This document shows positions 1-7,359 of a DNA stretch of 24,101 nt, one piece after another. The notes beneath the pieces were generated by a model. That model saw only the letters and a program-made list of their open reading frames with translations, ran no database searches and was not told the origin of the DNA. The position numbers and the translations under genes were made by a program. This DNA comes from a virus. The DNA lies in IMG/VR virus record IMGVR_UViG_3300006790_000110, positions 1 to 24,101 of that record, one strand, 5' to 3'. Within the stretch, counting starts at the first letter, position 1, and each line of letters begins with the position of its first letter.

Positions 1-603
1 GCAGTGCATGTGCAAGAACTCACAGTTGATCCCCGTTTGCCTGTCTGCCTTGCCGTTGACTTCGGATACAGGAACCCTGCTGTCCTGTACTTTCAACATG
101 TGCCCTTCTGCAAGCAACACGGCACAAAGAACTGCATACACATCATTGATGAAGATCAACCTTCAAACTGCAGCACAAGGCAACTTGTTCAACTGATTGA
201 AGACAAGTGCAAGCGCAAGGCCTTCAGAAGGGGCATTGCGTATGTTGACCCTGCAGGGGCTGCTGCATCAATCGTTGAAGGCTATTCTGATGTCAGCCTG
301 TTGAAGGGGGCAGGGTGGAAAGTTGTTGCCACCTATGATCCGAGAAAAAGGTGGATTCCCTACGGGATCGATCAAATACGTCTGAAACTGAAGCCACACA
401 ACAGCCCTGCAGAACTGTACATTGACAAGGCCCTGAAACATGAAAGGGGCATCACAAGAAGTCTGCAGGCTTCAAAATATCCTGACAAGCAGGCAGGCAC
501 ACAGGCAAACATTCCCTTGAAGTGTGGAGTGTATGATCATGCCCGTGATGCCCTTCGGTATGCTGTCATTGGTCTTGAAAACAAGGGGGTCAAAACACTG
601 TGA
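1..603 (+). CDS. terL: Terminase large subunit, C-terminal nuclease domain (5' end outside window)
   Basis: This is the end of the large terminase, the motor that pumps DNA through the portal and cuts it. The reading frame is open from base 1, so the N-terminal ATPase domain lies upstream of the window. Only the RNase H-like nuclease domain is seen. Its three acidic metal-binding positions fit the sequence: Asp in VDFGYRNP (residue 20 of the visible frame), Asp in YVDPAGA (residue 83) and the C-terminal DHARDALRYA block (Asp 179 and 183). A GTG at base 4 is not a credible start. The stop overlaps the next gene's GTG. The family call is firm; which acidic residues are catalytic is inferred from the family pattern. 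Confidence 0.92.
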   Translation, partial: AVHVQELTVDPRLPVCLAVDFGYRNPAVLYFQHVPFCKQHGTKNCIHIIDEDQPSNCSTRQLVQLIEDKCKRKAFRRGIAYVDPAGAAASIVEGYSDVSLLKGAGWKVVATYDPRKRWIPYGIDQIRLKLKPHNSPAELYIDKALKHERGITRSLQASKYPDKQAGTQANIPLKCGVYDHARDALRYAVIGLENKGVKTL

Positions 604-1298
604 TTGTGACACTGCAGCAGGCAAACGCGGCCTGCAATCTTGCTGCCAGGTGGTATGCAGAGAGAAACAACAGACCTTTTGAAGGGTGGGGCAGTGACTG
701 CACTGACCGCTCCAAAATGCCGTGGTTTCTGGACTGCATGAACAAGGCCTGCCTTCTGCTTGCCTTTGAACAGGGCACTGCCTTTGCTGCCCTGTGGGGG
801 CGTTGCATGCAAGAAACAGGGGCTGCCTGGTATGATCAAGAACAGAAGTCAGATGAAGAGTGTGAAAGGTTGTACGGCTATCAGACAAGCACGGGGCAGA
901 ACCTTGGCAACACTGAACCGGGTGATGGGGCACTGTTCAAGGGCAGGGGTGTCATTCAACTCACAGGGCGCGCAAACTATGAAAAGGCACAGGCAAGGTT
1001 CAATGTGCCCTTTGTGACTGAACCTGACCTTGTCATTGAACCTGTGAACGCTGCCCGGATTATTGTTTGGTACCTTGTAGAAGAAATGCCTGCAAGGCAC
1101 GGGTGGAACACTCCCTACCCCTGGTTGATTGACAGTGACCTGTCCCTTGAAGAGAAAACCTACAGGGTCAGTGCTTGTATCAATTGGGGCTTCTTTCAAC
1201 CCTGGAATAGGCACCCTGCCAAGGAGCAGATTCACGGTTGGCCTGAAACTCTGATGTATGCACAGGCAATGTCTGACATCATAGGCTTGAAGCCATGA
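600..1298 (+). CDS. GH19 chitinase/lysozyme-type endolysin
   Basis: A 232-residue enzyme predicted to cleave the glycan strands of peptidoglycan for host lysis. The GH19 signature is clear: MQETGAAW around residues 70-77, with Glu72 as the probable catalytic acid, then GDG (108-110), FKGRGVIQLTGR (113-124) and ANY. There is no signal peptide or separate cell-wall-binding domain, so export would need a holin. The GTG start overlaps the terminase stop (GTGA), with AAGGGGGT about 12 bases upstream. The setting is odd: it sits between terminase and methyltransferase, about 19 kb from the membrane-protein cluster that probably contains the holin. A virion-associated role is possible but less likely without fused structural domains. 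Confidence 0.85.
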   Translation: MIVTLQQANAACNLAARWYAERNNRPFEGWGSDCTDRSKMPWFLDCMNKACLLLAFEQGTAFAALWGRCMQETGAAWYDQEQKSDEECERLYGYQTSTGQNLGNTEPGDGALFKGRGVIQLTGRANYEKAQARFNVPFVTEPDLVIEPVNAARIIVWYLVEEMPARHGWNTPYPWLIDSDLSLEEKTYRVSACINWGFFQPWNRHPAKEQIHGWPETLMYAQAMSDIIGLKP

Positions 1299-2377
1299 AC
1301 CCCCTGAAAGACATGAATCCCCTGTTGTTTGAAGGTGACTGCCTTGAACTGATGCAGTGCCTGCCTGACTGTTGCATTGATGCAGTTGTCACTGACCCAC
1401 CCTACGGGCTGTCCTTCATGAACAAGGGATGGGATCATGCAGTGCCCCCTGTGGCAGTGTGGCAAGAATGCTTCAGGCTGTTGAAGCCTGGGGGGCACCT
1501 GTTAGCGTTTGCGGGCACAAGGACACAACACAGGATGTGCTGCAACATTGAAGATGCAGGCTTTCAGATCCGTGACATGATTGCATGGGTGTACGGTTCA
1601 GGCTTCCCAAAAAGTCATGACATCAGCAAGGCAATTGACAAGGCAGCAGGGGCAGAAATTGAATATGTTGCACATCCTGCCTATGCAAAAAACAACGGCA
1701 ACAAAGCCAAGGGCAAGTTTGGTCAATGCAACAGAAAGCATGACATCAGGTGCATACCTGTGCCAACAACAGACATTGCAAAACAGTGGCAGGGGTGGGG
1801 CACTGCCTTGAAGCCTGCCTTTGAACCTGTAACGGTAGCAAGAAAGCCCCTTGAAGGCACAGTTGCAGAGAATGTGTTGCAGTACGGCACAGGGGGCTTG
1901 AACATTGACGGCAGCAGGATTGATTCACCTGACAACCCTGTCAACAGGTACCCTTCAAACTTCATTCATGACGGCAGCCCTGAAGCAGTGGCACCCCTGC
2001 AGGGCAATCAGAGGTTCTTCTACTGTGCAAAGGCAGATCAAGCAGACCGTGATGCAGGCCTGTCAAAGGCAATCAGCACAGGCCCTGAAAGAAGCAACAG
2101 AGAAGACATTGACAACCCCTACATAGGCACAAGATCCCCTGCAAGGAACAATCACCCCACAGTCAAGCCCCTTGCCCTGATGAAGTACTTGTGCAGGCTT
2201 GTCACACAACCAGGGGGCGTTGTTCTTGACCCCTTCATGGGTTCAGGCACAACAGGCAGGGCTTGCCTTGAAGAAGGCTTCATTTTTGTGGGCATGGAAA
2301 AAGATCCTGAGTACTTCAAACTTTGTCAGCAAAGGGTGACAAGGGTGCAGTTGCCCTTGTTTGGGGGGCTTCTGTGA
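1295..2377 (+). CDS. Site-specific DNA methyltransferase (N6-adenine or N4-cytosine type)
   Basis: A 360-residue S-adenosylmethionine-dependent DNA methyltransferase of the N4/N6 methylase family. The catalytic motif DPPYG is at residues 34-38. The cofactor-binding motif DPFMGSGTTG is near the C-terminus (about 312-321), preceded by HPTVKPLALM. Motif IV before motif I is the beta-class order. The region between, about 110-240, would contain target recognition; the target sequence cannot be read from it. DPPY indicates an exocyclic amine target (N6-A or N4-C), not 5-methylcytosine. The ATG overlaps the endolysin stop (ATGA); a second ATG lies six codons in. A nuclease gene overlaps the 3' end, so the pair could protect phage DNA from host restriction or form a small modification/nuclease module. 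Confidence 0.9.
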   Translation: MNPLKDMNPLLFEGDCLELMQCLPDCCIDAVVTDPPYGLSFMNKGWDHAVPPVAVWQECFRLLKPGGHLLAFAGTRTQHRMCCNIEDAGFQIRDMIAWVYGSGFPKSHDISKAIDKAAGAEIEYVAHPAYAKNNGNKAKGKFGQCNRKHDIRCIPVPTTDIAKQWQGWGTALKPAFEPVTVARKPLEGTVAENVLQYGTGGLNIDGSRIDSPDNPVNRYPSNFIHDGSPEAVAPLQGNQRFFYCAKADQADRDAGLSKAISTGPERSNREDIDNPYIGTRSPARNNHPTVKPLALMKYLCRLVTQPGGVVLDPFMGSGTTGRACLEEGFIFVGMEKDPEYFKLCQQRVTRVQLPLFGGLL

Positions 2378-2871
2378 GCAAGTACGAAGATCTTTTTGCC
2401 CTTCAAGCAGAAGCAGCAGGCCTGACCTTTGAACGGCAGGTCAGGTTGATACCTATTCAGAGAACAAAGCCCTTGCACAAGAACAAAGACCTGAAGACAA
2501 GGCACAAGGTTGACTTCTTGTTCAGGTCTGCAGGCATTGTTCTTGAAGTGCAAGGGGGCACATGGTCAGGGGGCAGACACACCAGGGGCAAGGGGTATGA
2601 AGGGGATTGCCTGAAGCAAGCCCTGTTGCAACTTGAAGGGTTCACAGTGTACTATTGCACAGGGTCACAAGTAGAGTCAGGGCAAGCAATTTCATGGGTC
2701 AGGGAAGCGATAGACAATGACAAGAAAAGCAAGACCCCCTGCTGCTGCAGTGGCAGAAGCAAAGAAGATGTTGAAGTGGCGCGACAAGTACGGCAGAAAG
2801 CAAGTCAAGGGTGCGACAAGGGTGGGGTGGACAAGGGCACAACAACTTGCCAAGGGGCGCGCCCTGACTGA
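2374..2871 (+). CDS. PD-(D/E)XK superfamily (Vsr/DUF559-like) endonuclease
   Basis: A predicted small DNA nuclease. The likely core is VDF (Asp47) followed by LEVQG (Glu58-x-Gln60), then GGTWSGGRHTRGKGYE (61-76). This resembles the short phage endonucleases of the Vsr/MutH-like restriction fold. I chose GTG 2374, which overlaps the methyltransferase stop (TGTGA) after a G-rich stretch; an upstream TTG at 2323 would lie inside the methyltransferase and adds residues that do not match the family. The recognisable domain ends near residue 117. The last 50 or so codons run over the next gene in another frame and are Cys/Gly/Lys-rich without family character. The substrate is unknown; the methyltransferase partner suggests restriction-like or mismatch/junction cleavage. 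Confidence 0.7.
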   Translation: MSKYEDLFALQAEAAGLTFERQVRLIPIQRTKPLHKNKDLKTRHKVDFLFRSAGIVLEVQGGTWSGGRHTRGKGYEGDCLKQALLQLEGFTVYYCTGSQVESGQAISWVREAIDNDKKSKTPCCCSGRSKEDVEVARQVRQKASQGCDKGGVDKGTTTCQGARPD

Positions 2872-3112
2872 AGCCACAGTCAGGAGAATGGCAGCCTTTC
2901 AACGACACAGAAAGAATGCAGAAGTTGATGACAGGTACAAAGGGACACCCTGGAAGGACAGGGGGCGCGTTGCCTGGGGCACCTGGGGCGGTACAAGCGG
3001 GGTCAACTGGGCAATCAGAACTGTCAAGAAGTGGAACAGAGAAGACAAGCAGAAGGCAGCAAAGAAACGTCAGAACAAACGGGCACAAAGAAGAAGGAAG
3101 CGGCAAAGATGA
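2717..3112 (+). CDS. Small basic phage protein, function unknown
   Basis: A very basic 131-residue protein. It contains a segment that I recognise as recurrent in phage head-region genes: a helical part around GWTRAQQLAKGRALTEATVRRMAAF, broken here as GWTRAQQLAKGRAL (about 38-51) plus TVRRMAAFQRHRKN (55-68), followed by PWKDRGRVAWGTWGG (78-92). No catalytic motif is visible. The C-terminus (about 105-131) is Lys/Arg/Gln-rich and could bind DNA or RNA. ATG 2717 has AGGGA 11 bases upstream. The gene starts inside the 3' part of the nuclease gene, overlapping it by 155 bases, and its stop overlaps the portal ATG (ATGA). Packaging or head-assembly accessory is possible by position only. Confidence 0.7.
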   Translation: MTRKARPPAAAVAEAKKMLKWRDKYGRKQVKGATRVGWTRAQQLAKGRALTEATVRRMAAFQRHRKNAEVDDRYKGTPWKDRGRVAWGTWGGTSGVNWAIRTVKKWNREDKQKAAKKRQNKRAQRRRKRQR

Positions 3113-4431
3113 ACATCACAAGTGAAATGTTGCAGGCCCTTGTCAGGTCACAGGAACAGACAGACCGCCGTGAATACGTTGCAGGCCTGCTTGACATCTT
3201 CACAGGTGATTGGGGGCACCTGCTTGACGCTGAATTGCAGAAGTTGTTCCTGCCTCAGACGTATGAAAGGCTTGCACTCAGGGCTGACACTTCAATCAAT
3301 GTCTTCAAGCAGGCTGCAGAACAGATCGCTGCAATCTATTCACGGCAGGTGACAAGGACAATTGACAATGACCCTGCCCCCTTTGACGTGTTTGCAGATC
3401 TTGACATGGCTTTCTTCTCTGCAGACCAAACTGCCTTTGTGTGTCAAGAAGTCTTTGTCAGGCCTTTGTATGACCCTGACAGGGGTGTCATCACAGTTGA
3501 CCTGTTGACCCCTGACAGTGCCTGGGCAATGCCTGCAGACCTTGACCCCCTGGGCCTGAAGTTCCTGATGTATCAAAGGGGTGAACAGTATGTTGTGTGG
3601 ACTGCAAGCAATTTTGCAGTGTATGACAGAGACTTCAACCTGTTGCCTGACCCTGACAACCCTGACCACGTCAACCCTTTTGGTGTCATTCCTTGGGTCT
3701 GCATTCACAACAAGTACCCTGCTGACGGGCAGGTGTTTCATGAAGGGCAGTCTGAACAACTAAGGCAGGCAACGTTGTCAACAGGCATTCAGAAGACAGA
3801 CCTGAACCACATTCAACACCTGCAGTCATTCAAGCAACTTGTTGGCATAGGCTTTGATGACAGTGACAAAGCACAGAAGATGTCAGACCCTGCTTCAATC
3901 CTGACCGTTGACAACCCGGGTGCTTCTGTCAGTGTTCTTGACATGCAAGCAAACATCAAAAGTCATCTTGATGCAGTGCTTGAAGCAAGTTCAGTGACTC
4001 TGAATCAACTAGGCATCAGGCCTGAAATGACAAGGGGCACCCTGTCTGCATCTTCAGGCTATGCCCTGACAATTCAACTGCACAACCTTGAAAGGCAGTG
4101 GGAACAAAGGCGAAACCTGTGGAGACTGTACGAACAACGTTTCTATGATGTTGCCCGCCTTGTGTGGCAGGCCTTCACAGGTGAAGCACTGCCTGAAGGC
4201 AAAGTGCAGGTTGAATATCAACCCCTTGGCCCTGGTGCCAACCTTGTTGAACAGGTCAACACCTTTGCAGTTGCTGTCAGGGAGAAACTGTTGTCAAGGC
4301 AGCATGCAATGCAACAACTGTGGGACATGACACAGGAACAGGCAGAAGCAGAGATTGCATTGATTCAACAAGAAGAAGTTGCCCTGATGCAACCCCTGTT
4401 GCCCTTGACAGGCCTGTCTGATGTCAATTGA
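3109..4431 (+). CDS. Portal protein
   Basis: A 440-residue portal protein, the dodecameric ring at the capsid vertex through which DNA is packaged. It fits by position (after terminase, before the gp7-like minor head protein), by length and by sequence character: an N-terminal helical segment with YSRQVTR, a central beta-rich part with DLLTPDSAWAMP and YVVWT, and a C-terminal helical wing with SSGYALTIQLHNLERQW and a Gln/Glu-rich end. I placed the start at ATG 3109 because it overlaps the upstream stop (ATGA) and has GGAAG 8 bases upstream; the open frame extends to 3031, but that 26-residue Lys/Gln-rich extension lies inside the preceding gene. The gene overlaps the next one by 11 bases. Confidence 0.88.
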   Translation: MNITSEMLQALVRSQEQTDRREYVAGLLDIFTGDWGHLLDAELQKLFLPQTYERLALRADTSINVFKQAAEQIAAIYSRQVTRTIDNDPAPFDVFADLDMAFFSADQTAFVCQEVFVRPLYDPDRGVITVDLLTPDSAWAMPADLDPLGLKFLMYQRGEQYVVWTASNFAVYDRDFNLLPDPDNPDHVNPFGVIPWVCIHNKYPADGQVFHEGQSEQLRQATLSTGIQKTDLNHIQHLQSFKQLVGIGFDDSDKAQKMSDPASILTVDNPGASVSVLDMQANIKSHLDAVLEASSVTLNQLGIRPEMTRGTLSASSGYALTIQLHNLERQWEQRRNLWRLYEQRFYDVARLVWQAFTGEALPEGKVQVEYQPLGPGANLVEQVNTFAVAVREKLLSRQHAMQQLWDMTQEQAEAEIALIQQEEVALMQPLLPLTGLSDVN

Positions 4432-5278
4432 CAGCCTGACAGAAACAGCAGAAGAACAAGTCAAAAGGATTGCAAGGCAGTACAGGAAACAACTGCCTGA
4501 CTTGCGTGACTTTATACTGCAGTGGATACGAGACAACAGACAGGCTGACGGGCTGTTGCGCTCACAAGTCAGCCTTTCCCTTGTGTATGCCCTGATTGAT
4601 CGGGCAGGGACTAAGAAATACTTTGACTTTGACCCTTTCTTGAACCTTGCGACAGAGACAGCCCTACAGAAGTTGAAGGGATTGGGGATTGAATACACAG
4701 GGGGGCTTGAAACGCCTTCAATCAGGGGGCTTGAAGCAGCCCTTGCAGGTGAAGGGGTTGCTTTTCTGGAACAACAACAGGCAGCCCGTGACACTGCAAC
4801 CCTGCAGGTTGCAAGGGTCAGAGACAACATTGCAGCACAGGTGCAGCAGGTGTTGCTTCAGATGCAGGTTGTGCCCACCCCTTTGACAGTGGCAGCAGCA
4901 CAAGTGTCTGCAGTCAGCAACCTGTCACAGGGTCAGGCTGAAACGATTGTCAGGACAGCCTTGTCAGGGCAGGTGCAGTCAATTCAGAATGCAGCAGGGG
5001 CAAGGATGGAGCAGGCAGGCATTGATGTCTTGTACCTGTATTCAGGCCCTGATGACAACCTTGACAGGCCCTTCTGTGATGTCTGTGTTGGTTATGCCTT
5101 CACAAAAAAGCAGATTGCAGCCCTGAACAACAACCAGGGCCTTGCAGTCACTACACACTGTGGCGGATACAACTGCAGGCATGAATGGGTGCCTGTGCCT
5201 GTCACCTTTGTTGAACGTCAGAACATACCCCTTGCCACAGGTGACTTGATAGGCAGGGCAAACAGGGCTGCAAGATGA
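4421..5278 (+). CDS. Minor head protein, SPP1 gp7-like head morphogenesis
   Basis: A 285-residue minor capsid/head morphogenesis protein of the SPP1 gp7 type, which associates with the portal and is packaged in small numbers. The C-terminal signature is typical: RPFCDVC (about 218-224), then ITALNN-like QIAALNNNQGL and HCGGYNCRHEWVPV (about 246-259). The two Cys pairs plus His could bind metal. The first 200 residues are mainly helical and Gln/Ala-rich. The ATG lies 11 bases inside the portal gene, and the stop overlaps the following ATG, so translation is probably coupled. Portal followed by a gp7-like gene, then scaffold and capsid gene is the SPP1-style head order. Confidence 0.82.
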   Translation: MSIDSLTETAEEQVKRIARQYRKQLPDLRDFILQWIRDNRQADGLLRSQVSLSLVYALIDRAGTKKYFDFDPFLNLATETALQKLKGLGIEYTGGLETPSIRGLEAALAGEGVAFLEQQQAARDTATLQVARVRDNIAAQVQQVLLQMQVVPTPLTVAAAQVSAVSNLSQGQAETIVRTALSGQVQSIQNAAGARMEQAGIDVLYLYSGPDDNLDRPFCDVCVGYAFTKKQIAALNNNQGLAVTTHCGGYNCRHEWVPVPVTFVERQNIPLATGDLIGRANRAAR

Positions 5279-5736
5279 TCAAGATCCCAAGGAACATACA
5301 ACTGCCGATCCCTGAAGAACTGTCACCTGACACTGCCCTTGCAATCGTTGAAGTTGCAGGGTCAACAGGTGTTGCTGCTATCAAGACAAGAACACGGGCA
5401 GGCAGGGGCATTGATGACAACAAGATGAAGACACCTTCAAAGACTCCGAACGAGCAAGGCACCTATTCAAAGGCCTACAGTGACAAACGGGCTGACAGAA
5501 GGGTTGACATCAGGGATCTGACTTGGACAGGGGCAATGGTTCAGGGTGTCATTCTTGACAGGATAGAAACCACACAGACAGGGGCGCGGGCAGTCATCAC
5601 AGTCACAAACGATCAAAAAGAAAAGGCTGCCTTCAATCAGGTCATGTCACCCTGGTTCGGTATCAGCCCACAGGATGAACAGGCAATCCTTGCCGTTGCA
5701 GAAGCAGAACTGCAGAAGTTGCTTTCACAGGCATAA
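5275..5736 (+). CDS. Possible neck or tail-completion protein
   Basis: A 153-residue protein I do not firmly recognise. The segment IKTRTRAG (about 36-43), YSKAYSDKRADRR (63-75) and VDIRDLTWTGAMVQGV (76-91), followed by a beta-rich stretch and PWFGISPQDEQAI, resembles phage proteins with a '...S/T-G-x-M/L...' core such as HK97 gp10-like or tail-completion families. This is an impression from pattern, not an established match. It is the last gene of the first head block: its ATG overlaps the upstream stop (ATGA), and its TAA is directly followed by a strong stem-loop. The expected place for a gp10-like protein is after the capsid gene, so the location is a reason for caution. Confidence 0.6.
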   Translation: MIKIPRNIQLPIPEELSPDTALAIVEVAGSTGVAAIKTRTRAGRGIDDNKMKTPSKTPNEQGTYSKAYSDKRADRRVDIRDLTWTGAMVQGVILDRIETTQTGARAVITVTNDQKEKAAFNQVMSPWFGISPQDEQAILAVAEAELQKLLSQA

Positions 5737-5772
5737 AAAAGCCCCTATTCAAGGGGTTGAACAGGGGCTTTT
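5737..5772 (+). terminator. Strong stem-loop, probable bidirectional terminator or processing site
   Basis: AAAAGCCCCT (5737-5746) pairs perfectly with AGGGGCTTTT (5763-5772). Inside this, after one A/C mismatch, TTCAA (5748-5752) pairs with TTGAA (5757-5761) around a GGGG loop. The A-run on the left and T-run on the right make it terminator-like on both strands. The T-run is only four bases, so termination may be partial. It begins right after the TAA of the preceding gene. No convincing promoter is seen in the 47 bases before the scaffold gene, which suggests partial read-through, attenuation or RNA processing that sets a different dose for scaffold and capsid. Confidence 0.8.
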
Positions 5773-5819
5773 CAGATTGTACTGATGCCCTGAAACAATA
5801 GCACATGAAGGGTCACACC

Positions 5820-6275
5820 ATGACAGAGAAAACCAAAGAAGAAGAAGTGTTGAATCAACTTGCTGCCTTGTTCCTTGATGATGAAGAACAACCTGCAGAA
5901 GCCCCTTCAGAAGCCACAGAAGGGACAGAACAACCTGCAGAAGGGGCAGGGGTTGATGTTGCAGCCCTGCAAGCAGAGAATGAAGCCCTGAAGGCACAGT
6001 TGCAGGAATACACAGAACAGGCAGGCAAGTTGCTTCAAGCCCGGGTGAAGAACTTGTCAGACAAGAAGAAGGGCAAGATGCAAGATCTTTTTTCAGCCTT
6101 GAAGGCTGACAACCCCTTGCAACAACTTTCGATTTTGCATACAATTCAGGGTGCTACGTCTGCACCTTCAGTAGACAATGCAAGGCACAGTGCAAACAGT
6201 GTCAGCACCAAACCAAAGAACCTGAAAGAATTGAGGGGCAACCTGAAGAAGATTCTTTCAAATGCCAACAAGTAG
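5820..6275 (+). CDS. Scaffolding protein
   Basis: A predicted 151-residue scaffold that organises capsid subunits into the procapsid and is then lost. The evidence is context (directly before the major capsid gene) and composition: a highly acidic, Pro/Glu/Ala-rich N-terminal half, a coiled-coil segment VDVAALQAENEALKAQLQEY (about 45-64) and a short basic helical C-terminus (NLKELRGNLKKIL) like the coat-binding tails of other scaffolds. I chose ATG 5820, which has AAGGGT 7 bases before it; an in-frame ATG at 5805 lacks a ribosome site. It is the first gene after the stem-loop. No protease motif (Ser-His) is visible. Confidence 0.75.
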   Translation: MTEKTKEEEVLNQLAALFLDDEEQPAEAPSEATEGTEQPAEGAGVDVAALQAENEALKAQLQEYTEQAGKLLQARVKNLSDKKKGKMQDLFSALKADNPLQQLSILHTIQGATSAPSVDNARHSANSVSTKPKNLKELRGNLKKILSNANK

Positions 6276-6286
6276 GAGTGTGAATC

Positions 6287-7333
6287 ATGGCAACTGAAAC
6301 ACTGACAAGCCTTGCGAATGGCTTGCGTCAGAACTATGGCAATGAAATTGTCATGTCCCTGGTAGACAGTGGCGGCAGTCACCTGAAAAGCATTGTGCCC
6401 CCCAATTCTGTCATTGGCAGACTCTCTGTCAACAACAGGATCTTCTTTCAGGGCATGGGTGCAGACAGGGGTGGACGGTACGCTGCACAGTTCCCTGTGT
6501 ACTACTCTGCAGGGGCTGCTGCATCCTATGCGCAGGGTGATGCCTACCCTTCTGCAACAAATGTCAGCATTGCACAGGCACTTGCAGAATGGGCGCGGTA
6601 TTGGATCCCTATGGAAATGGACGGGCTTGCAATCCATGCTGCACAAGGCAACTCTGTTGTCGGTGACTTGGACAGCATTGCACTTGAGTTTGAACTGAAA
6701 CTGAAGGCCCTGTTTTCTCGCCTTGAAAATGACCTTGTCAAAGCACAGTCAGGAAACAACCTTGCAGGGGTCAAGACTTGGATGACAAACACAGGCACCT
6801 TTGAAGGCCTGTCTTTGACAAACTCATGGTGGCAGCCTGCGATCAAGGATGCTGCAACCAATCCCATCACTCGGGCAATGATCCGTGAAGTGTTTGCACA
6901 ACTTGCCGATCAAAATGCACGGCCTAACGAGATCTGGTGCAGCAGAACGCAATACAACAAGATTGCAGAAGTGCTTGGCAGTGACATTCAGTATGTTGAA
7001 GTGCAGAGTGTTGAAGGCTTGATCCGCACCTTCACCCTTGACGGGGTGCCTGCCTTCCCGATTGACAGCATGGAGCCTTCAGGCAATGCAGTGAACGATG
7101 AAGTCTGGTTCATCAACACTGACATGATGTCACTGCATTTTCTGCCGCAAGACACCCCACAGACAGACGTTGAACTTGAAACAATGCCTGCTTCTTTTGA
7201 AGGGTACCCTGTGGGCGTGAAAGCCATTGATCCGGGTCATGATGCAGAGTCAATGATCATCAAGTGCTACCCTCAACTTGTGTGCAAGAATCCAAGTCAG
7301 TTTGGTGTCATTTTTGATCTTGCTACTAGCTAA
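6287..7333 (+). CDS. Major capsid protein (HK97-type fold expected)
   Basis: The 348-residue shell protein. It is recognised by position after the scaffold, by size, by an excellent ribosome site (TAGGAG 9 bases before ATG) and by character: an N-terminal arm, RYAAQFPVYYSAGAA (about 64-78), a long acidic helix around DSIALEFELKLKALFSRLENDLVKA cut here as DSIALEFELKLKALF, the WCSRTQYNKIAEVLG segment and a beta-rich C-terminal P-loop/A-domain region (FPIDSM, GYPVGVKAIDPG). There is no long N-terminal delta domain and no adjacent protease gene, so assembly probably relies on the separate scaffold. Fold assignment is by family analogy. Confidence 0.85.
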   Translation: MATETLTSLANGLRQNYGNEIVMSLVDSGGSHLKSIVPPNSVIGRLSVNNRIFFQGMGADRGGRYAAQFPVYYSAGAAASYAQGDAYPSATNVSIAQALAEWARYWIPMEMDGLAIHAAQGNSVVGDLDSIALEFELKLKALFSRLENDLVKAQSGNNLAGVKTWMTNTGTFEGLSLTNSWWQPAIKDAATNPITRAMIREVFAQLADQNARPNEIWCSRTQYNKIAEVLGSDIQYVEVQSVEGLIRTFTLDGVPAFPIDSMEPSGNAVNDEVWFINTDMMSLHFLPQDTPQTDVELETMPASFEGYPVGVKAIDPGHDAESMIIKCYPQLVCKNPSQFGVIFDLATS

Positions 7334-7359
7334 GACACAACAGAAAAGGAGTCAAAACA

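Noticed and set aside
472-933. 153-codon open frame on the minus strand
   Set aside because: Covers the antisense of the terminase end and endolysin start; no plausible protein character or ribosome site.
2323-2373. TTG start giving the nuclease 17 extra residues
   Set aside because: It is inside the methyltransferase gene, while GTG 2374 overlaps the stop codon exactly as at other junctions in this operon.
5777-5805. Possible promoter after the stem-loop (TTGTAC)
   Set aside because: No acceptable -10 element at 16-18 bases spacing.
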